In this document: in pieces, positions 39,840-50,161 of the stretch
How the letters are laid out: each line of letters begins with the position of its first letter
Position numbering within the stretch: position 1 is the first letter of the stretch
Assembly: GCF_021602025.1 (NCBI RefSeq)
Contig: NZ_BQHW01000018.1
Span: forward strand, 62,001-126,000
From: Pseudomonas ceruminis
GTDB lineage: Bacteria > Pseudomonadota > Gammaproteobacteria > Pseudomonadales > Pseudomonadaceae
Direction of reading: 5' to 3'
DNA length: 64,000 bases
Program-made: the position numbers and the translations under genes
The notes under the pieces: model-generated
The model's input: only the letters and a program-made list of their open reading frames with translations
Told to the model about the DNA's origin: nothing
Database searches by the model: none

Positions 39840-41307
39840 GCAGGCGGTCGTAGCGCGCCGTGTTGGCGACGGGGGCTTCCTTGAGCGACAAGTGGGTTTC
39901 GACGCTGGGCGGCGGTTCGGATGCTGTCAGCCGTGCCACGACATTGAGGATGTGTTCGGCGCTCAGGCTGCCGCTCTCCAGTACCAGCTCAACGGCTACC
40001 AGCACGGCATCGAGCCCAGCCACTGGTGCGGCAGCCAAGACTTGCACCATGATCCGATCACCGCCGGCATGACGTTTCAGTCCGTGCTTGAGCTGACGCA
40101 GCGGCGCTGGCAGATCAGCAAAGGGCGCTCCGTTGCGCAGCGCGCCGGGCTTGCGCTCAATCAGCGGGATGTAGTGCTGCCAGTCGTAGCTGACCTGGTC
40201 GCGATCCAGCAAACGCGCATGGCTGGCAATCAGCGCATCATCGGCCACCACCTCGATGCGGGTCGGATACAAACGGCTGCTGACCCACTTACCGGCGTAC
40301 TCACAAGGCACCGAGTAGCGGTTACGCCCGACGCTGACCAGGCAGGTACTGGAAACCCGCGCAGGCCGTTCGACGTAACCGTCGAAGGCCGCGGGCATAG
40401 GCATCAGTTCGGCGCGCTCCAACTCCAGCACCTCGGCCACACTGAGCCCGCTGTATTGCGGGTGCGTCAGCTCGTTCCAAAGCGCGCGGCAGCGCTGGCC
40501 CAGCCAGGCATTGAGTTCCTCGAAGGAGTGAAAATGGCAGTCCTGGGCGTCTAGCCAGATGCGCCTGCGGCTGTCTTGCACGTTCTTTTCAACGATGCCC
40601 TTTTCCCAACCAGCGGCGACGTTGCAGAAGTCTGGATCGAACAGGTAGTGCGCGCACATCACCGCAAAACGCGCATTCACCGTGCGGCCTTTGCCCTTAT
40701 TGACCCTGTCGACGGCGGTCTTCATGTTGTCGTAGATGCCTCGGCGCGGCACGCCGCCAAAGGCGCCGAACGAGCGTGTATGGGCGTCGAATAACATCTC
40801 ATGGCCCTGGCTCGGATACGCCACCAGCCAGAACGCACGGCTGGCACACAGCTTCAGATGTGCCACCTGCATACGCCGGTAAATGCCGCCGACCAGCAAG
40901 CCTTCCTCGCTCCAGTCAAACTGAAACGCCTCGCCAAAAGCAAAGGTCAGCGGCACAAAGGCCTGCGACGCCTTGCCCTGTCCCCCTCGCCAGGCACGGA
41001 TAAACGCGGTGAGCTGGCTGTAGCCACCGTCATAACCTTCGGCTTTGATTTGCGCCAACAGCGCCTTGGCACTGCGCCGCTGTTGCTTGGGCCGCAGCGA
41101 ATCGGCTTTTAGCGCCTGCTCCAGCGTGGCGTGAAAAGGGCTGAGTTTGTTGAAGATCGCGCGGCGTTGGTAGACCGGCGGCTTGGCCTCAGGTGCTCTG
41201 ACCCACTTGCGAATCGTGTTGCGCGCCAACCCGGTGCGCTTGGCTATCTCATGCAGCGACAGCTTGTCGCGGAAATACATCCGGCGAATTTTGCCCATCA
41301 TTTCCAT
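39808..41307 (-). CDS. istA: IS21 transposase IstA
   Basis: An N-terminal HTH ([20 protein letters not shown]) is followed by an rve-type DDE integrase core ([19 protein letters not shown], with the Glu in [10 protein letters not shown]). ATG 41307 is chosen; an in-frame GTG lies at 41316. About 499 residues, normal for the family. Confidence 0.92.
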   Translation of the reverse strand: MEMMGKIRRMYFRDKLSLHEIAKRTGLARNTIRKWVRAPEAKPPVYQRRAIFNKLSPFHATLEQALKADSLRPKQQRRSAKALLAQIKAEGYDGGYSQLTAFIRAWRGGQGKASQAFVPLTFAFGEAFQFDWSEEGLLVGGIYRRMQVAHLKLCASRAFWLVAYPSQGHEMLFDAHTRSFGAFGGVPRRGIYDNMKTAVDRVNKGKGRTVNARFAVMCAHYLFDPDFCNVAAGWEKGIVEKNVQDSRRRIWLDAQDCHFHSFEELNAWLGQRCRALWNELTHPQYSGLSVAEVLELERAELMPMPAAFDGYVERPARVSSTCLVSVGRNRYSVPCEYAGKWVSSRLYPTRIEVVADDALIASHARLLDRDQVSYDWQHYIPLIERKPGALRNGAPFADLPAPLRQLKHGLKRHAGGDRIMVQVLAAAPVAGLDAVLVAVELVLESGSLSAEHILNVVARLTASEPPPSVETHLSLKEAPVANTARYDRLRGQTEEIGHA

Positions 41308-41422
41308 ACTGATCACCCTGTGTTCTCCTGCTCAAAAATTGAGCAGAAGCAGTTGAACACCTGGGTCAGTTTTCAGTCGGCAGAACAGCCTCTACTGGGT
41401 CAGTTTTCGGTCAGCGGCAACA

Positions 41423-41935
41423 CCGCTGGTGCTTTTTCTTGGCATGGCAGCATTTCTCTGTAAAGGGTTGTACCTCGATCCCTCGGCGTTGCCCTCAGCG
41501 TTGATTGACAAGCCGTTCCCCAATTTCTCCCTGCAATCCGTGCAAGACAATAGGTCCCTGACCCGTGCCGATTTGCTGGGCAAACCGGCGCTGGTAAACG
41601 TTTGGGGTACCTGGTGCGTCGCTTGTCGGGCAGAACACCCAGTGCTGAACAAACTGGCCCAGCAGGGGGTGGTGATTCATGGAGTCAATTACAAAGACGT
41701 TAATTTCGATGCTCTGAACTGGCTGAAGGATTTTCACGACCCTTATCAGCTGAATATTCGCGATGAAGCCGGCAGCCTCGGATTGAATCTGGGCGTGTAC
41801 GGCGCGCCGGAAACCTTCCTGGTCGACAGTAAGGGCATCATTCGCTACAAGCACGTCGGCGTTATAGATGAGACGGTGTGGCGTGAACAGCTTGCAGATC
41901 TTTATCAAGGTCTGGTGCAGGAGGGCACGCAATGA
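41423..41935 (+). pseudogene. ccmG: CcmG/DsbE thioredoxin-like protein, 5' end removed by IS21
   Basis: The frame encodes the end of the membrane anchor (LFLGMAAFL) and a complete thioredoxin-like domain with the active site WCVAC and the CcmG phrase YGAPETFLVD. The IS21 end removes about the first ten codons, so normal translation start is lost; a GTG at 41429 could serve. CcmG reduces apocytochrome c in cytochrome c maturation. Confidence 0.85.
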
Positions 41936-42405
41936 GCCGGTTTCTATGTGGAACTCTCTTAGTGTTGTGTTCCGCTAGTGCCGCCCAAGCTGCCATCGAT
42001 GCTTACGCGTTCAAGGATGAGGTCGAACGCGCCCGGTACACCGAGTTGACCCGGGAACTGCGTTGTCCGAAATGTCAGAACCAGGATATCGCAGACTCCA
42101 ATGCCCCCATCGCCGCCGATCTGCGAAAAGAGATCTTTCGCATGCTCGATGAAGGTCAGAGTAATCAGCAGATCATCGACTTCATGGTCGATCGCTATGG
42201 CGAATTCGTGCGCTACAAACCTGAGCTGAACAGCCACACCTGGTTGCTCTGGTTTGGGCCTGGCGGTTTGTTGTTGGGCGGTGTGTGGGTGATTTACTTG
42301 ATCGTTGCACGTCATCGTGGTCGGCATGGCGATGATGTTGAGGTGTTTTCTGACCAAGAGCGTCAACGGCTCCTCCTCCTATTGGGTAAAGAATCTAATG
42401 ATTGA
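41932..42405 (+). CDS. ccmH: Cytochrome c maturation protein CcmH (CcmL-type)
   Basis: A signal peptide ([20 protein letters not shown]), the LRCPKCQNQ redox motif and a C-terminal transmembrane helix (about 105-125) match CcmH. 157 residues. The ATG overlaps the ccmG stop. It hands reduced apocytochrome to the haem lyase. It is functional only if other ccm genes exist elsewhere. Confidence 0.9.
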   Translation: MSRFLCGTLLVLCSASAAQAAIDAYAFKDEVERARYTELTRELRCPKCQNQDIADSNAPIAADLRKEIFRMLDEGQSNQQIIDFMVDRYGEFVRYKPELNSHTWLLWFGPGGLLLGGVWVIYLIVARHRGRHGDDVEVFSDQERQRLLLLLGKESND

Positions 42406-43609
42406 TTTCTGGCTATGGGTCGGCCTGCTGTTGCTGGTTGCCCTCAGTTTCGTGCTAATCCCTGTGTTGTTTGTACGTCGTGCCCAAAGCGAAGAAGATC
42501 GCACCGCTTTTTACGTGGCGCTGTATCAGGAACGCCTGGCGGAGCTACAGCTTCAGCAAGGGGACGGAGTGATGTCTCCTGCGCAAAAAAACAGTGCCCG
42601 CTCTGAGGCGGACCGCGAATTGCTGGCGGACACCGAAGGAGCTGGCCTCGAACGTTTTTCGACTACAGGCAAGCCGCTACCAGTATTCGTGGCTTTCTTG
42701 ATACCGGCGCTGGGGCTCGCGCTGTACCTGCATTTTGGCGCCAGCGACAAAGTCGAGCTGGTTCGTGAGTTCGCCCAGCCTCCCGGTTCACTCGCGCAAA
42801 TGAACGACCGTCTGGAACGCGCGGTTAACGCCCAACCGGAGTCAGCTGAGAACGCTTATAACCTGGCCCAAAACTACATGGCTCAAGGGAGGCCCGACGA
42901 TGCCGCTAGAATGTTCGAACGAACGGTGTCACTGGCCGGTCGCCGACCGGAGTTATTAGGCGAGTGGGCTAAAGCATTGTATTTCTCTAACAACAAAATG
43001 TGGTCTCCGCCAATCAAGGCGCTGACAGATGAAGCTTTAAATGGAAATCCGGGTGAGCTCCAGAGCTTGAGTCTCATAGGTCTGGCTGCGTTTGAAGAGC
43101 ATCGTTACCAAGATGCTTTAAAATATTGGCATCACGCATTAGCAGAGATGGGTTCCGACCATCCGTCACACGCTGCTTTAGTACAGGCCATTGGAAAGGC
43201 AAGAAACGGTCTTTCAGCGGATGAAAAAAACAACAATTTGACGATTAACCATGTTGCTGGCTTGCCACCAACACCGCTCAAGGTACGGGTGGACATTTCC
43301 CCGGAAATTTTCGAAAAGGTCGCTTTGGATGACAGTGTGTTCGTTTTCGTACAGACGCTATCGGGCTCCAAGGTACCTCTCGCTACCATACGACTTAAGG
43401 TCTCAAGTCTGCCGGCCGAGGTGGAGTTTTCAGGCGCTGATGCAATAGTTACCAGCAACACCTTATCGCAGACAGCCGCGATTCAAGTGACTGCTAGGGT
43501 CTCTAGGGGAGGGAAGAGTAGGTCGGGGGAATGGTTGGGCCGAAGCTCGACGACATTAAATTCGAAGAGCGCTAGGCTGAAGCTTACGATCAACCTTCCG
43601 GATATCTGA
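42398..43609 (+). CDS. ccmI: Cytochrome c maturation protein CcmI (CycH), TPR protein
   Basis: ATG 42398 ([13 protein letters not shown]) overlaps the ccmH stop. An N-terminal helix and a second helix (about 95-115) are followed by TPR-like repeats ([22 protein letters not shown]). A C-terminal beta domain follows ([13 protein letters not shown]). 403 residues, as expected. The genes ccmA-F are absent here, so this is an excised end of a ccm operon. No clear terminator follows. Confidence 0.88.
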   Translation: MIDFWLWVGLLLLVALSFVLIPVLFVRRAQSEEDRTAFYVALYQERLAELQLQQGDGVMSPAQKNSARSEADRELLADTEGAGLERFSTTGKPLPVFVAFLIPALGLALYLHFGASDKVELVREFAQPPGSLAQMNDRLERAVNAQPESAENAYNLAQNYMAQGRPDDAARMFERTVSLAGRRPELLGEWAKALYFSNNKMWSPPIKALTDEALNGNPGELQSLSLIGLAAFEEHRYQDALKYWHHALAEMGSDHPSHAALVQAIGKARNGLSADEKNNNLTINHVAGLPPTPLKVRVDISPEIFEKVALDDSVFVFVQTLSGSKVPLATIRLKVSSLPAEVEFSGADAIVTSNTLSQTAAIQVTARVSRGGKSRSGEWLGRSSTTLNSKSARLKLTINLPDI

Positions 43610-43847
43610 TCGACTGCACCGCAAAGTGCTGTTGCCAGGTACTGTAAAATAGAAGAGTGAGCACTTGATTTGCTGGTGCTTTCAAACAACGGTGTTGTTT
43701 TTTTAACAGCCGAACTGGAAAGGGAGGCTGAGCTGCTCAGTGATCACTTTATCCGTTGGCTGATTTACGCCGGCATGTTCGCTACAGGCACTGAACGACA
43801 ACGCAGATGGTATGGTCTGTGCGTTCTGACTCGTCAAGGATCGGCCA

Positions 43848-44693
43848 ATGGATCGTTTGTCTAATTTGCTCTCGCGGTTCGGCGTGCGGGCCAATCTGTT
43901 CTATGACGGCGACCTATGCGGCTCTGCATCTTACGATGGCGCCGAGCGGCGAGGTTATATCCATCTGCTTCAGGCCGGCAGCGTGACGTTGCTTGGTCCC
44001 GATCGCAAGGATTTGCAGCTCACTCGCCCTAGCTTGATTTTTATGCCACGCCCCGCCAAGCATCAATTGTTTGCGGGTGAGTCCGATGGCGCAAAGTTGT
44101 TGTGTGCTTCCATGGAGTTTGAGGGCGGAATTGATAATCCTTTGTCGGCTTCATTACCGGACTGTTTGGTGCTCGCACTCGATGATCTGCCCATGCTGGC
44201 AGACACGTTGGAGTGGATGTTTGCCGAGGCGGCAAATGTGCATTGTGGAAGGGAAGCCGCGCTTGAGCGCTTATTTGAGCTCCTAATCATTCTGTTGCTC
44301 CGTTACCTGCTCGATCATCACCAGTTGCGCACCGGAATGATGGCTGGACTGGCCGACATGCGGCTTGCCCGATCGCTTTTACAGATGCACAACTCCCCGG
44401 AACATGCCTGGTCAATAGCAGAGCTGGCCAGTGAGTCAAATATGTCACGCGCTGCGTATGCCGTGCATTTCAAGAGTGTCATCGGACAGACGCCTGCTGA
44501 TTATTTGTTGAGTTGGCGAGTTAGCCTGGCTCAGAAGCTGATGCGAGAAGGGCGCTCGATTACGCTGATTGCAGCTCAAGTCGGCTACGAAAGTCCTTCG
44601 GCGCTGTCTCGCGCATTTAGACGCAAGACGGGGTTGAGCCCTCGTGACTGGTTGAAAGATCTGGCGGGGGAAAATGATGGCAAAAAGGCCTAA
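43848..44693 (+). CDS. AraC-family regulator, RclR-like (Cupin_6 plus HTH)
   Basis: The N-terminal cupin-like domain (YIHLLQAGSVTLLGPD) and C-terminal double HTH (SIAELASESNMSRAAYAVHF; ITLIAAQVGYESPSALSRAF) match the AraC group containing RclR, the reactive-chlorine sensor. Cys24 and Cys86 lie close to the positions of the two redox cysteines known in E. coli RclR (21 and 89). The gene is convergent with a DUF417/RclC-like gene. A chlorine or thiol-oxidant response is plausible (inference). Confidence 0.8.
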   Translation: MDRLSNLLSRFGVRANLFYDGDLCGSASYDGAERRGYIHLLQAGSVTLLGPDRKDLQLTRPSLIFMPRPAKHQLFAGESDGAKLLCASMEFEGGIDNPLSASLPDCLVLALDDLPMLADTLEWMFAEAANVHCGREAALERLFELLIILLLRYLLDHHQLRTGMMAGLADMRLARSLLQMHNSPEHAWSIAELASESNMSRAAYAVHFKSVIGQTPADYLLSWRVSLAQKLMREGRSITLIAAQVGYESPSALSRAFRRKTGLSPRDWLKDLAGENDGKKA

Positions 44694-44712
44694 GGCATTA
44701 CTGCCTTAAGCC
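44687..44712. terminator. Bidirectional terminator between convergent genes
   Basis: GGCCTAAGGCA/TGCCTTAAGCC hairpin between the AraC gene and the DUF417 gene, with A/T-rich flanks on both sides. Confidence 0.6.
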
Positions 44713-44722
44713 ATTGAAAAAA

Positions 44723-45241
44723 TTATGCATTAATTTTACGTTTTTCCAGTTCAACCAGCGAATGGCCTGCCACAAATATCGAAACAGCAAGCAACCCTAA
44801 GTCTTTAAGCAGAAACTGACCTGGCGCAACGGAAATCGCCGGAAACCCTAAACTAGGCTCAATGACGCCCGGAGTGGAAAACATAAAGCTAAGGGTTGTG
44901 AAGAACAGGCCTGCAGACAGAGCGCCTCCTACCACGGATAGTTTGGGCGACAGCATGCGGCCTGCGATCAGAGTGCCGATCGAAATCTCTAGTATGCCGA
45001 GCAGGCTGGAGAACATGTCGACCGAAAAAATGCTATACACCCATCCCAAAAGCGGGCTGTTGCTCACCAGTGGAACCAGGCCCTCGGCCTCGTAGTGGGT
45101 AAATTTCATGCCGCCGAACCAGAAGTAAATAATAGCGAGAGCCAAGTACGCGCCATAGATACCTAGCCCCATAGTTTTGGTTCCAAGCGTTAAGTGGGCC
45201 TGTACGCTGGACTTCGAGTTTTCAATGCCTATGGTTTTCAT
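44723..45241 (-). CDS. DUF417 membrane protein, RclC/YkgB-like
   Basis: The 172-residue protein has four transmembrane helices. It contains the DUF417 phrases IYFWFGGMKFTHYEAEGLVP and PLLGWVYSIF, and GILEISIGTLI. RclC of E. coli belongs to this family and is induced by hypochlorous acid with RclA and RclB. Its neighbour on the window is an RclR-like regulator, supporting the same role. No RclA flavoprotein is nearby. Confidence 0.82.
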   Translation of the reverse strand: MKTIGIENSKSSVQAHLTLGTKTMGLGIYGAYLALAIIYFWFGGMKFTHYEAEGLVPLVSNSPLLGWVYSIFSVDMFSSLLGILEISIGTLIAGRMLSPKLSVVGGALSAGLFFTTLSFMFSTPGVIEPSLGFPAISVAPGQFLLKDLGLLAVSIFVAGHSLVELEKRKINA

Positions 45242-45415
45242 GTCTGAGCTTCCAGTAGTGAGTGAGAGTGTGTTGGCTGCCGAACGCCGTATGCGTTGGC
45301 GATGAGATGATTATGGCTGGCATCTCTAATCAGTATGCGCTCCATAGACCCCATATTCAACTGACCTCTCCGTATCCCGGATGCTGGGCTCCCTATTTTC
45401 CCGTGGAGTTCCGTC

Positions 45416-45775
45416 ATGATGCGTCCCGACGCCAAAGTGCAGAAGGTCTATCTCTACCCAAAGCCCGTCGACTTCCGCAAATCCATCAATGGACTGGCCG
45501 CGCTGGTCGAGCTGGACATCAAGGTGGAGGTGTTCAACCCGGTGCTGTTCGTGTTCCTCAATCGCACGCGCAGCCAGGTCAAGATTCTCTACTGGGAGCG
45601 CAATGGCTTCTGCCTGTGGCTCAAGCGACTGGAAGCCGAGCGTTTCAAGACCAAACCCGATGCCGGTGACGAAGCCATCGAACTGACGGTCGACGAACTG
45701 AACTGGCTGCTCGACGGTATCGACCTGTGGCGTAACCGTCCGCATCAGGTTCTGACGCCGCGTTACGTGGCCTGA
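45416..45775 (+). CDS. tnpB: IS66 accessory protein TnpB
   Basis: Matches IS66 Orf2/TnpB (KVYLYPKPVDFRKSINGLAA, ILYWERNGFCLWLKRLE). 119 residues, full length. Follows the left end by about 80 bases. Confidence 0.92.
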   Translation: MMRPDAKVQKVYLYPKPVDFRKSINGLAALVELDIKVEVFNPVLFVFLNRTRSQVKILYWERNGFCLWLKRLEAERFKTKPDAGDEAIELTVDELNWLLDGIDLWRNRPHQVLTPRYVA

Positions 45776-45794
45776 GCCGGTATAATCCGGCGCC

Positions 45795-47309
45795 ATGAAA
45801 TTTGGCGCCGACAACCTTCCCGACGATCCCGTCCTGCTCAAGGCTCTGATTCTGCAGTTGCAGGAAGAGAACGCCTTGCTGCGCCACAAGCTGTTCTCGC
45901 CCAAGTCCGAGCGCAGCCCTGAAGACGCCGACTCGCCGCAGTTGGCCATGTTCAACGAGGTCGAAGAGCTGATCGAAGCGGCCGCTGCGCCAAGCGAAGC
46001 CGAAGCCGAAGCCAAAGAAGTCGTTGCGCCGGTCAAGCGCCGTGGCAAACGCAAGCCGCTGCCGGCCAACCTGCCGCGTATGGAGGTCATCCATGAGCTG
46101 CCCGAGCACGAGCGCACCTGCGCCTGCGGTTCCTGCAAGCAGGTGATCGGCGAGGAGACCAGCGAGCAGCTGGAGATCATCCCGATGCAGGTGCGGGTCA
46201 TCCGCCACATCCGCAAGACCTATGCCTGCAAGGCCTGTGAAACCGCGCCGGTCACCGCCGATAAACCGGCACAACTGATCGAGAAGAGCCTGGCCAGCCC
46301 CAGCGTGCTGGCGATGCTGCTGACCACCAAGTACGCCGACGGCATTCCGCTGTACCGCTTCGAAAAGATGCTCAGCCGCCACGGCGTCGACATCCCACGG
46401 CAGACCCTGGCGCGTTGGGTGATCCAAAGTGGCGAGCAACTGCAACCGCTGCTCAACCTGATGCGCGACAAGCTGCTGGACTACCCCGTGCTGCACTGCG
46501 ACGAAACGCGCTTGCAGGTGCTGCATGAACCGGGGCGCGACCCCTCGGCACAATCCTGGATGTGGGTGCAAAGCGGTGGGCCGCCGGACAAGCCGGTGAT
46601 CCTTTTCGACTACACAGCCAGCCGCGCGCAGGAGGTGCCGCTACGCCTGCTCGATGGCTACCGCGGCTACCTGATGACCGACGACTACGCCGGCTACAAC
46701 GCCGTGGCTGCACGCGACGGCATCGAACGCCTGGGCTGCTGGGCGCATGCGCGACGCAAGTTCGTCGAAGCCCAAAAGGTGCAGCCCAAGGGCAAGACTG
46801 GGCGTGCCGACGTGGCGCTGAGCCTGATCAACAAGCTCTACGGCATCGAGCGTGACCTGAAGGACGCTGACCATAGCGAACGCCTCGACGTCCGCCAGCA
46901 ACGCAGCCAGCCCCTGATCGACCAACTCAAGGCCTGGCTGGACAAAACCCAGCCGCAGGTCGCTGGGCAGACGGCCCTGGGCAAGGCGGTAAACTACTTG
47001 GCCAGAAACTGGAGCAGGCTGGTGCGCTACATCGAAGGCGGGCATCTACCGATCGACAACAACCGCGCCGAGAACGCCATCCGTCCCTTCGTCATCGGCC
47101 GCAAGAACTGGCTGTTCAGCGACACGCCGAAAGGCGCTACCGCCAGCGCGCAGATCTACAGCCTGATCGAAACTGCCAAAGCCAACGGGCAAGAGCCTTA
47201 CGCCTGGTTGCGCCACATCCTTGAACGCCTGCCGACTGCCAGTAGCGTCGAGGATTACGAAGCGCTGCTGCCGTGGAACAGCTCGCCAGCTTCTGCCTCT
47301 GCTTCCTGA
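45795..47309 (+). CDS. tnpC: IS66 transposase TnpC
   Basis: 504 residues with an N-terminal coiled coil, a zinc-finger region ([11 protein letters not shown]...YACKACE), the DDE core ([18 protein letters not shown]) and the C-terminal [12 protein letters not shown] block. Intact by inspection. Confidence 0.93.
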   Translation: MKFGADNLPDDPVLLKALILQLQEENALLRHKLFSPKSERSPEDADSPQLAMFNEVEELIEAAAAPSEAEAEAKEVVAPVKRRGKRKPLPANLPRMEVIHELPEHERTCACGSCKQVIGEETSEQLEIIPMQVRVIRHIRKTYACKACETAPVTADKPAQLIEKSLASPSVLAMLLTTKYADGIPLYRFEKMLSRHGVDIPRQTLARWVIQSGEQLQPLLNLMRDKLLDYPVLHCDETRLQVLHEPGRDPSAQSWMWVQSGGPPDKPVILFDYTASRAQEVPLRLLDGYRGYLMTDDYAGYNAVAARDGIERLGCWAHARRKFVEAQKVQPKGKTGRADVALSLINKLYGIERDLKDADHSERLDVRQQRSQPLIDQLKAWLDKTQPQVAGQTALGKAVNYLARNWSRLVRYIEGGHLPIDNNRAENAIRPFVIGRKNWLFSDTPKGATASAQIYSLIETAKANGQEPYAWLRHILERLPTASSVEDYEALLPWNSSPASASAS

Positions 47310-47415
47310 AAAAACCCGTCCGCCAGGACGGGGTTTATGGAGCGGTTACACAGCTGCTATGATGAATGAGATCGAAAACTGAAATCCCCCACTAGAATTG
47401 TTGACTGGAGTCAAA

Positions 47416-47790
47416 ATGAATAAAAAGCGGCCGGTTAATCTTGATATTCGAACCATTCAGCTTCCTCTCACGGCGCTTACATCGATTCTGCACCGGATTT
47501 CAGGAATTATGCTCTTTATTTTTCTGGGACTGATACTGTATATGCTGAGCAAATCGTTGGAGTCAGAAAAGGGTTTTAATGAAGTCAAGGAGATTTTTTC
47601 TTCACCTTTCGGCAAAGTTAGTTTCTGGTTGGTATACTCTTCATTTATTTATCATCTCGTAGCCGGAATTCGACACCTAGTTATGGATGTGGGTGTTGGT
47701 CATACTTTGAAAGGCAGCAATCGCGCCTCTACTATTGTTTTAGTAGTGTCGGGTGTTTTAATGGTTGCTGGCGCCGTATGGATTTGGTAG
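47416..47790 (+). CDS. sdhC: Succinate dehydrogenase cytochrome b556 subunit (SdhC)
   Basis: Three transmembrane helices and the family phrases RPVNLDIRTIQLPLTALTSI, LHRISG and YHLVAGIRHLVMD (haem-ligand His in HLVAGIRH). ACTGGAGTCAAA precedes ATG 47416. The other sdh genes are missing: an ATG 14 bases later opens only a six-codon frame. It is thus an orphan cut from a chromosomal sdhCDAB operon and is unlikely to be useful alone. Confidence 0.88.
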   Translation: MNKKRPVNLDIRTIQLPLTALTSILHRISGIMLFIFLGLILYMLSKSLESEKGFNEVKEIFSSPFGKVSFWLVYSSFIYHLVAGIRHLVMDVGVGHTLKGSNRASTIVLVVSGVLMVAGAVWIW

Positions 47791-48650
47791 CTGTGGAGTC
47801 GTAATGCGTATTTACAAGGACTAAAAGCGTCCTTTAAAGCTAACTTACGAAAGTATTTATAATCGACGGTTCACGCTTAAACGGTTGAATCCTTTCGGGC
47901 TTCCGAATAGCTGTTAGCTGAAAGCTATCATGAGCTAAGTTTTCTGTGCATCATCAAATGTGTTAATGGGAGCGCCATAGTACTAGGTACAAATATGGCT
48001 CTAGGACAATGTTAGATGTTTTGGATTTTGAGGCGGATCGCTCTTATCGAAGATCGTCTAATTCGCTCTGAAGCGCAGGTTTTTTGAAACTATCACCTGG
48101 TTGGCACACTGTGCGAATCAACATCAGATATGAGAAAGCCAATCAGGTGAACACTACCCTCGAGGGCTCATCTGTCCAGTTAAAGCCTCGAGTCTTTCTG
48201 GGTGCGCAAAAGACAAGAAGGTTATATGGGAAAATTATGAGGCCTGGATACCATGCGTCATGGGCGTGCCGATGCTGTGAGTGACAGAGCGAGAAGCAAG
48301 TGAAAGTCCCTGAAGTAGGGGCGGGATGCGCCCGAGTGGCATTTTTTGTCTTAAGGTAGATCGCGTAGCTGTTCTTCAGAATAATCTTCAGAGCGTTGAC
48401 GACAGCCATCGCTGTGCATTCCTCAAGAATAGAATGTGTCGGAAGGGTGGCGTCATTGGTGTTAGTCATCGCTTAGGATTTCTCAATCTGGCTTACACGG
48501 GCGCCTGTACCGATATCCCCGCGGATGGCGACGTATCGATGTTGAATTCCTCGCCAGACGAAGTGCAATGAGCTGCGGCTATAGGCTTGCGCAGCCTTAG
48601 ATAGCCGGCCGTCGCAGGCGCGCCGGTTGGCCGGGATCTTCTTCTGCCCG
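47791..48650. other. 860 bp without a convincing gene
   Basis: No ORF here looks real on codon pattern or ribosome sites. At 48270-48345 a string GAAGCAAGTGAAAGTCCC followed by GAAGTAGGGGCGGG resembles the conserved 5' part of a group II intron, but no domain V or RT accompanies it. The stretch may be decayed insertion debris between sdhC and the redox island. Confidence 0.4.
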
Positions 48651-48926
48651 TCAGGTGTCCGGTCGGAACTCCAGCACGAACGCTACGACCTTTTCGGCGG
48701 ACATTTCGCACGGCTTCAACAATGTCCTATCTGATGTAACGCGGAAGAGGTTGAAGCTGACAATGTCAGTCCCGTCCAACTCCCTGGCGAACAGACTGTT
48801 GCGACGTCCGTCCCCAGATCGCCGGACGATCAAGCTGAAACGCCGGCCTTCATAAGTCCCTTCTCTGTATCCCTCCGCAAGCTTCGCGAAAGCGGCATCG
48901 AACTCGGAATGCTCCATGTCATCCAT
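48651..48926 (-). CDS. Hypothetical protein (91 aa)
   Basis: Small soluble protein beginning MDDMEHSEFDAAF, with a beta-rich centre (GRRFSLIVRRSGDGRRNSLF) ending FVLEFRPDT. It is the last gene of the minus-strand redox island. The tryptophan-free sequence looks complete. No family is recognised. Confidence 0.55.
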   Translation of the reverse strand: MDDMEHSEFDAAFAKLAEGYREGTYEGRRFSLIVRRSGDGRRNSLFARELDGTDIVSFNLFRVTSDRTLLKPCEMSAEKVVAFVLEFRPDT

Positions 48927-49086
48927 CCTTATTGATAGAACAGAGGCGCGGCGGGTGCGAGACCGCCAGTGCCGGGTCGCGCTAAGGTGCCGGGCAGATT
49001 CCTGCAGCCGACGAGGCCCGGGGTGGGCAGGATAATTGAGATGTCGGCGCCCGCATGGCTATCAGCGAAGTCGTCCGTCCAGTCTG

Positions 49087-49368
49087 CTAGGCAACGTCCA
49101 CGCCTTTCCAGAAAGCGATGTAATCCCGGATACCCTCGGCATCCGGAGTGGGGGCGGGATAGGTCCAAGCGGCGTTCACGTTGAGCGCGTCACCCGCGCG
49201 AACATGAAAGAAGCGCGCGGCGCCTTTGATCGGACAGACAGATGTGTGCGGGCTCATCTCAAGCAGGCTCAGGTCGACTCCTGACGGTGGGAAGTAGTGA
49301 TTTCCCTCGACGATGACTGTTTCGTCGCTTGTGGCGATAGTAGTGTCTTTCCAGATGGCTGAGACCAA
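49087..49368 (-). CDS. DUF427 protein (93 aa)
   Basis: Contains the DUF427 signatures (IATSDETVIVEGNHYFPP, TSVCPIKGAARFFHV, and the final YIAFWKGVDV). The TTG start has AAGGAGAGTCCG upstream. DUF427 proteins are small beta-tent proteins of unknown function, common in stress loci. The conserved Cys lies in SVCPIKG. Confidence 0.8.
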   Translation of the reverse strand: MVSAIWKDTTIATSDETVIVEGNHYFPPSGVDLSLLEMSPHTSVCPIKGAARFFHVRAGDALNVNAAWTYPAPTPDAEGIRDYIAFWKGVDVA

Positions 49369-49435
49369 CGGACTCTCCTTTTGTATTCATCAACCGGCGA
49401 AGGCTCGCGGGCTGGCTGCCCCAAGCCGCACCTCC

Positions 49436-49708
49436 TCAGGTGGCAGGCGGGTTGCGCCCGAGAAGTTTGTCGAGCTCGCCTCTGACATCGAGCGCGAATA
49501 GCTCATCGGAGCCACCGATAAGGGTGCCATTGATGAAGATCTGCGGCACGGAGCTTCGCCCCGACGCTTCCGCCATGGCCTGCCGGTGAGCCGGATCCGC
49601 CTCAATATCGAGCTCCTTCCATCGCACGCCCTTTTCCTTGAGGAGCGCCTTCGCTCGGCGGCAGAACGGGCACCAATTCGTGGTGTACAGCAATACATCA
49701 GTTGTCAT
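49436..49708 (-). CDS. grxC: Glutaredoxin 3
   Basis: A 90-residue dithiol glutaredoxin with active site CPFC (Cys13, Cys16) and the glutathione-binding SSVPQIFINGTLIGGSDEL. It reduces protein disulfides and mixed disulfides with glutathione. GGAGATGCAAT precedes the ATG. The location in a repair island suggests support of Msr or redoxin enzymes. Confidence 0.92.
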   Translation of the reverse strand: MTTDVLLYTTNWCPFCRRAKALLKEKGVRWKELDIEADPAHRQAMAEASGRSSVPQIFINGTLIGGSDELFALDVRGELDKLLGRNPPAT

Positions 49709-50161
49709 ATTGCATCTCCGGCAGTTGCACGCGGATCGCTGTCATGGCGTTGATCTCCAATTCGCGGCGTTCAAAGATGGCGACTGCACCTTGGCCGACA
49801 TCGGAGCAGATGCTGACGATTGGCCGCTATCCAGGCGACATGGCCCAAAGTGCTTTCACCGCCAGGCAGAGGCCGCACGCGCCTCCTGTAGCGCCGAGCC
49901 GATGCTCTAAGGTAACCGAGCCTCGATTGGGACGGAAGCGGTCCCGCTCGAATCGCCCATCATGCTGGTCGAGCATATCAGGACGACGGATAGTGCAGGA
50001 ACTTTCAAATTGAGCTTGATGTCGAGCCAGGTATCGCGAGCGAAGGCGTTCTAGAGGCCGGGGGGTACGAAGACTGTGTTCGGCAAAACGGTTCACGTTG
50101 ATCGCCAAAGCTTCCCAGGGCGCACGTCTACGATCGGCGCGACGTGAGATAGCTCGCGCCG
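49709..50161. other. 453 bp between glutaredoxin and reductase genes, decayed sequence
   Basis: Only broken frames are seen on the minus strand, several with protein-like stretches (for example DVGQGAVAIFERRELEINAM near the right side of the glutaredoxin gene). This looks like a frameshifted gene remnant whose family could not be identified. Confidence 0.4.

Larger units (their letters stand above)
38818..41422. mobile_element. IS21-family insertion sequence, complete
   Basis: The ends begin TGTTGGCGCTGATGGAAAA at 38818 and, inverted, TGTTGCCGCTGACCGAAAA at 41422, each followed by repeated AAAxTGACCC blocks as usual in IS21. It encodes istA and istB on the minus strand. The flanks (tnpA remnant and ccmG) do not share a target duplication. 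Confidence 0.88.
45333..47349. mobile_element. IS66-family element without tnpA
   Basis: Imperfect end repeats are GTATGCGCTCCATAGACCCC at 45333 and, inverted, GTAACCGCTCCATAAACCCC at 47349. The element holds tnpB and tnpC but no tnpA orf. The eight bases flanking each end differ, so no target duplication is seen. Confidence 0.82.

Noticed and set aside
39439-40554. Long plus-strand frames opposite istA and istB
   Set aside because: They are shadows of the IS21 genes and have no family features.
45333-47349. IS66 insertion with an 8-bp target duplication
   Set aside because: TCTAATCA and ACAGCTGC differ, so the flanks have been rearranged or never matched.
48300-48345. Complete group II intron
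   Set aside because: Only a short domain I-like string is seen; no RT, domain V or 3' end.
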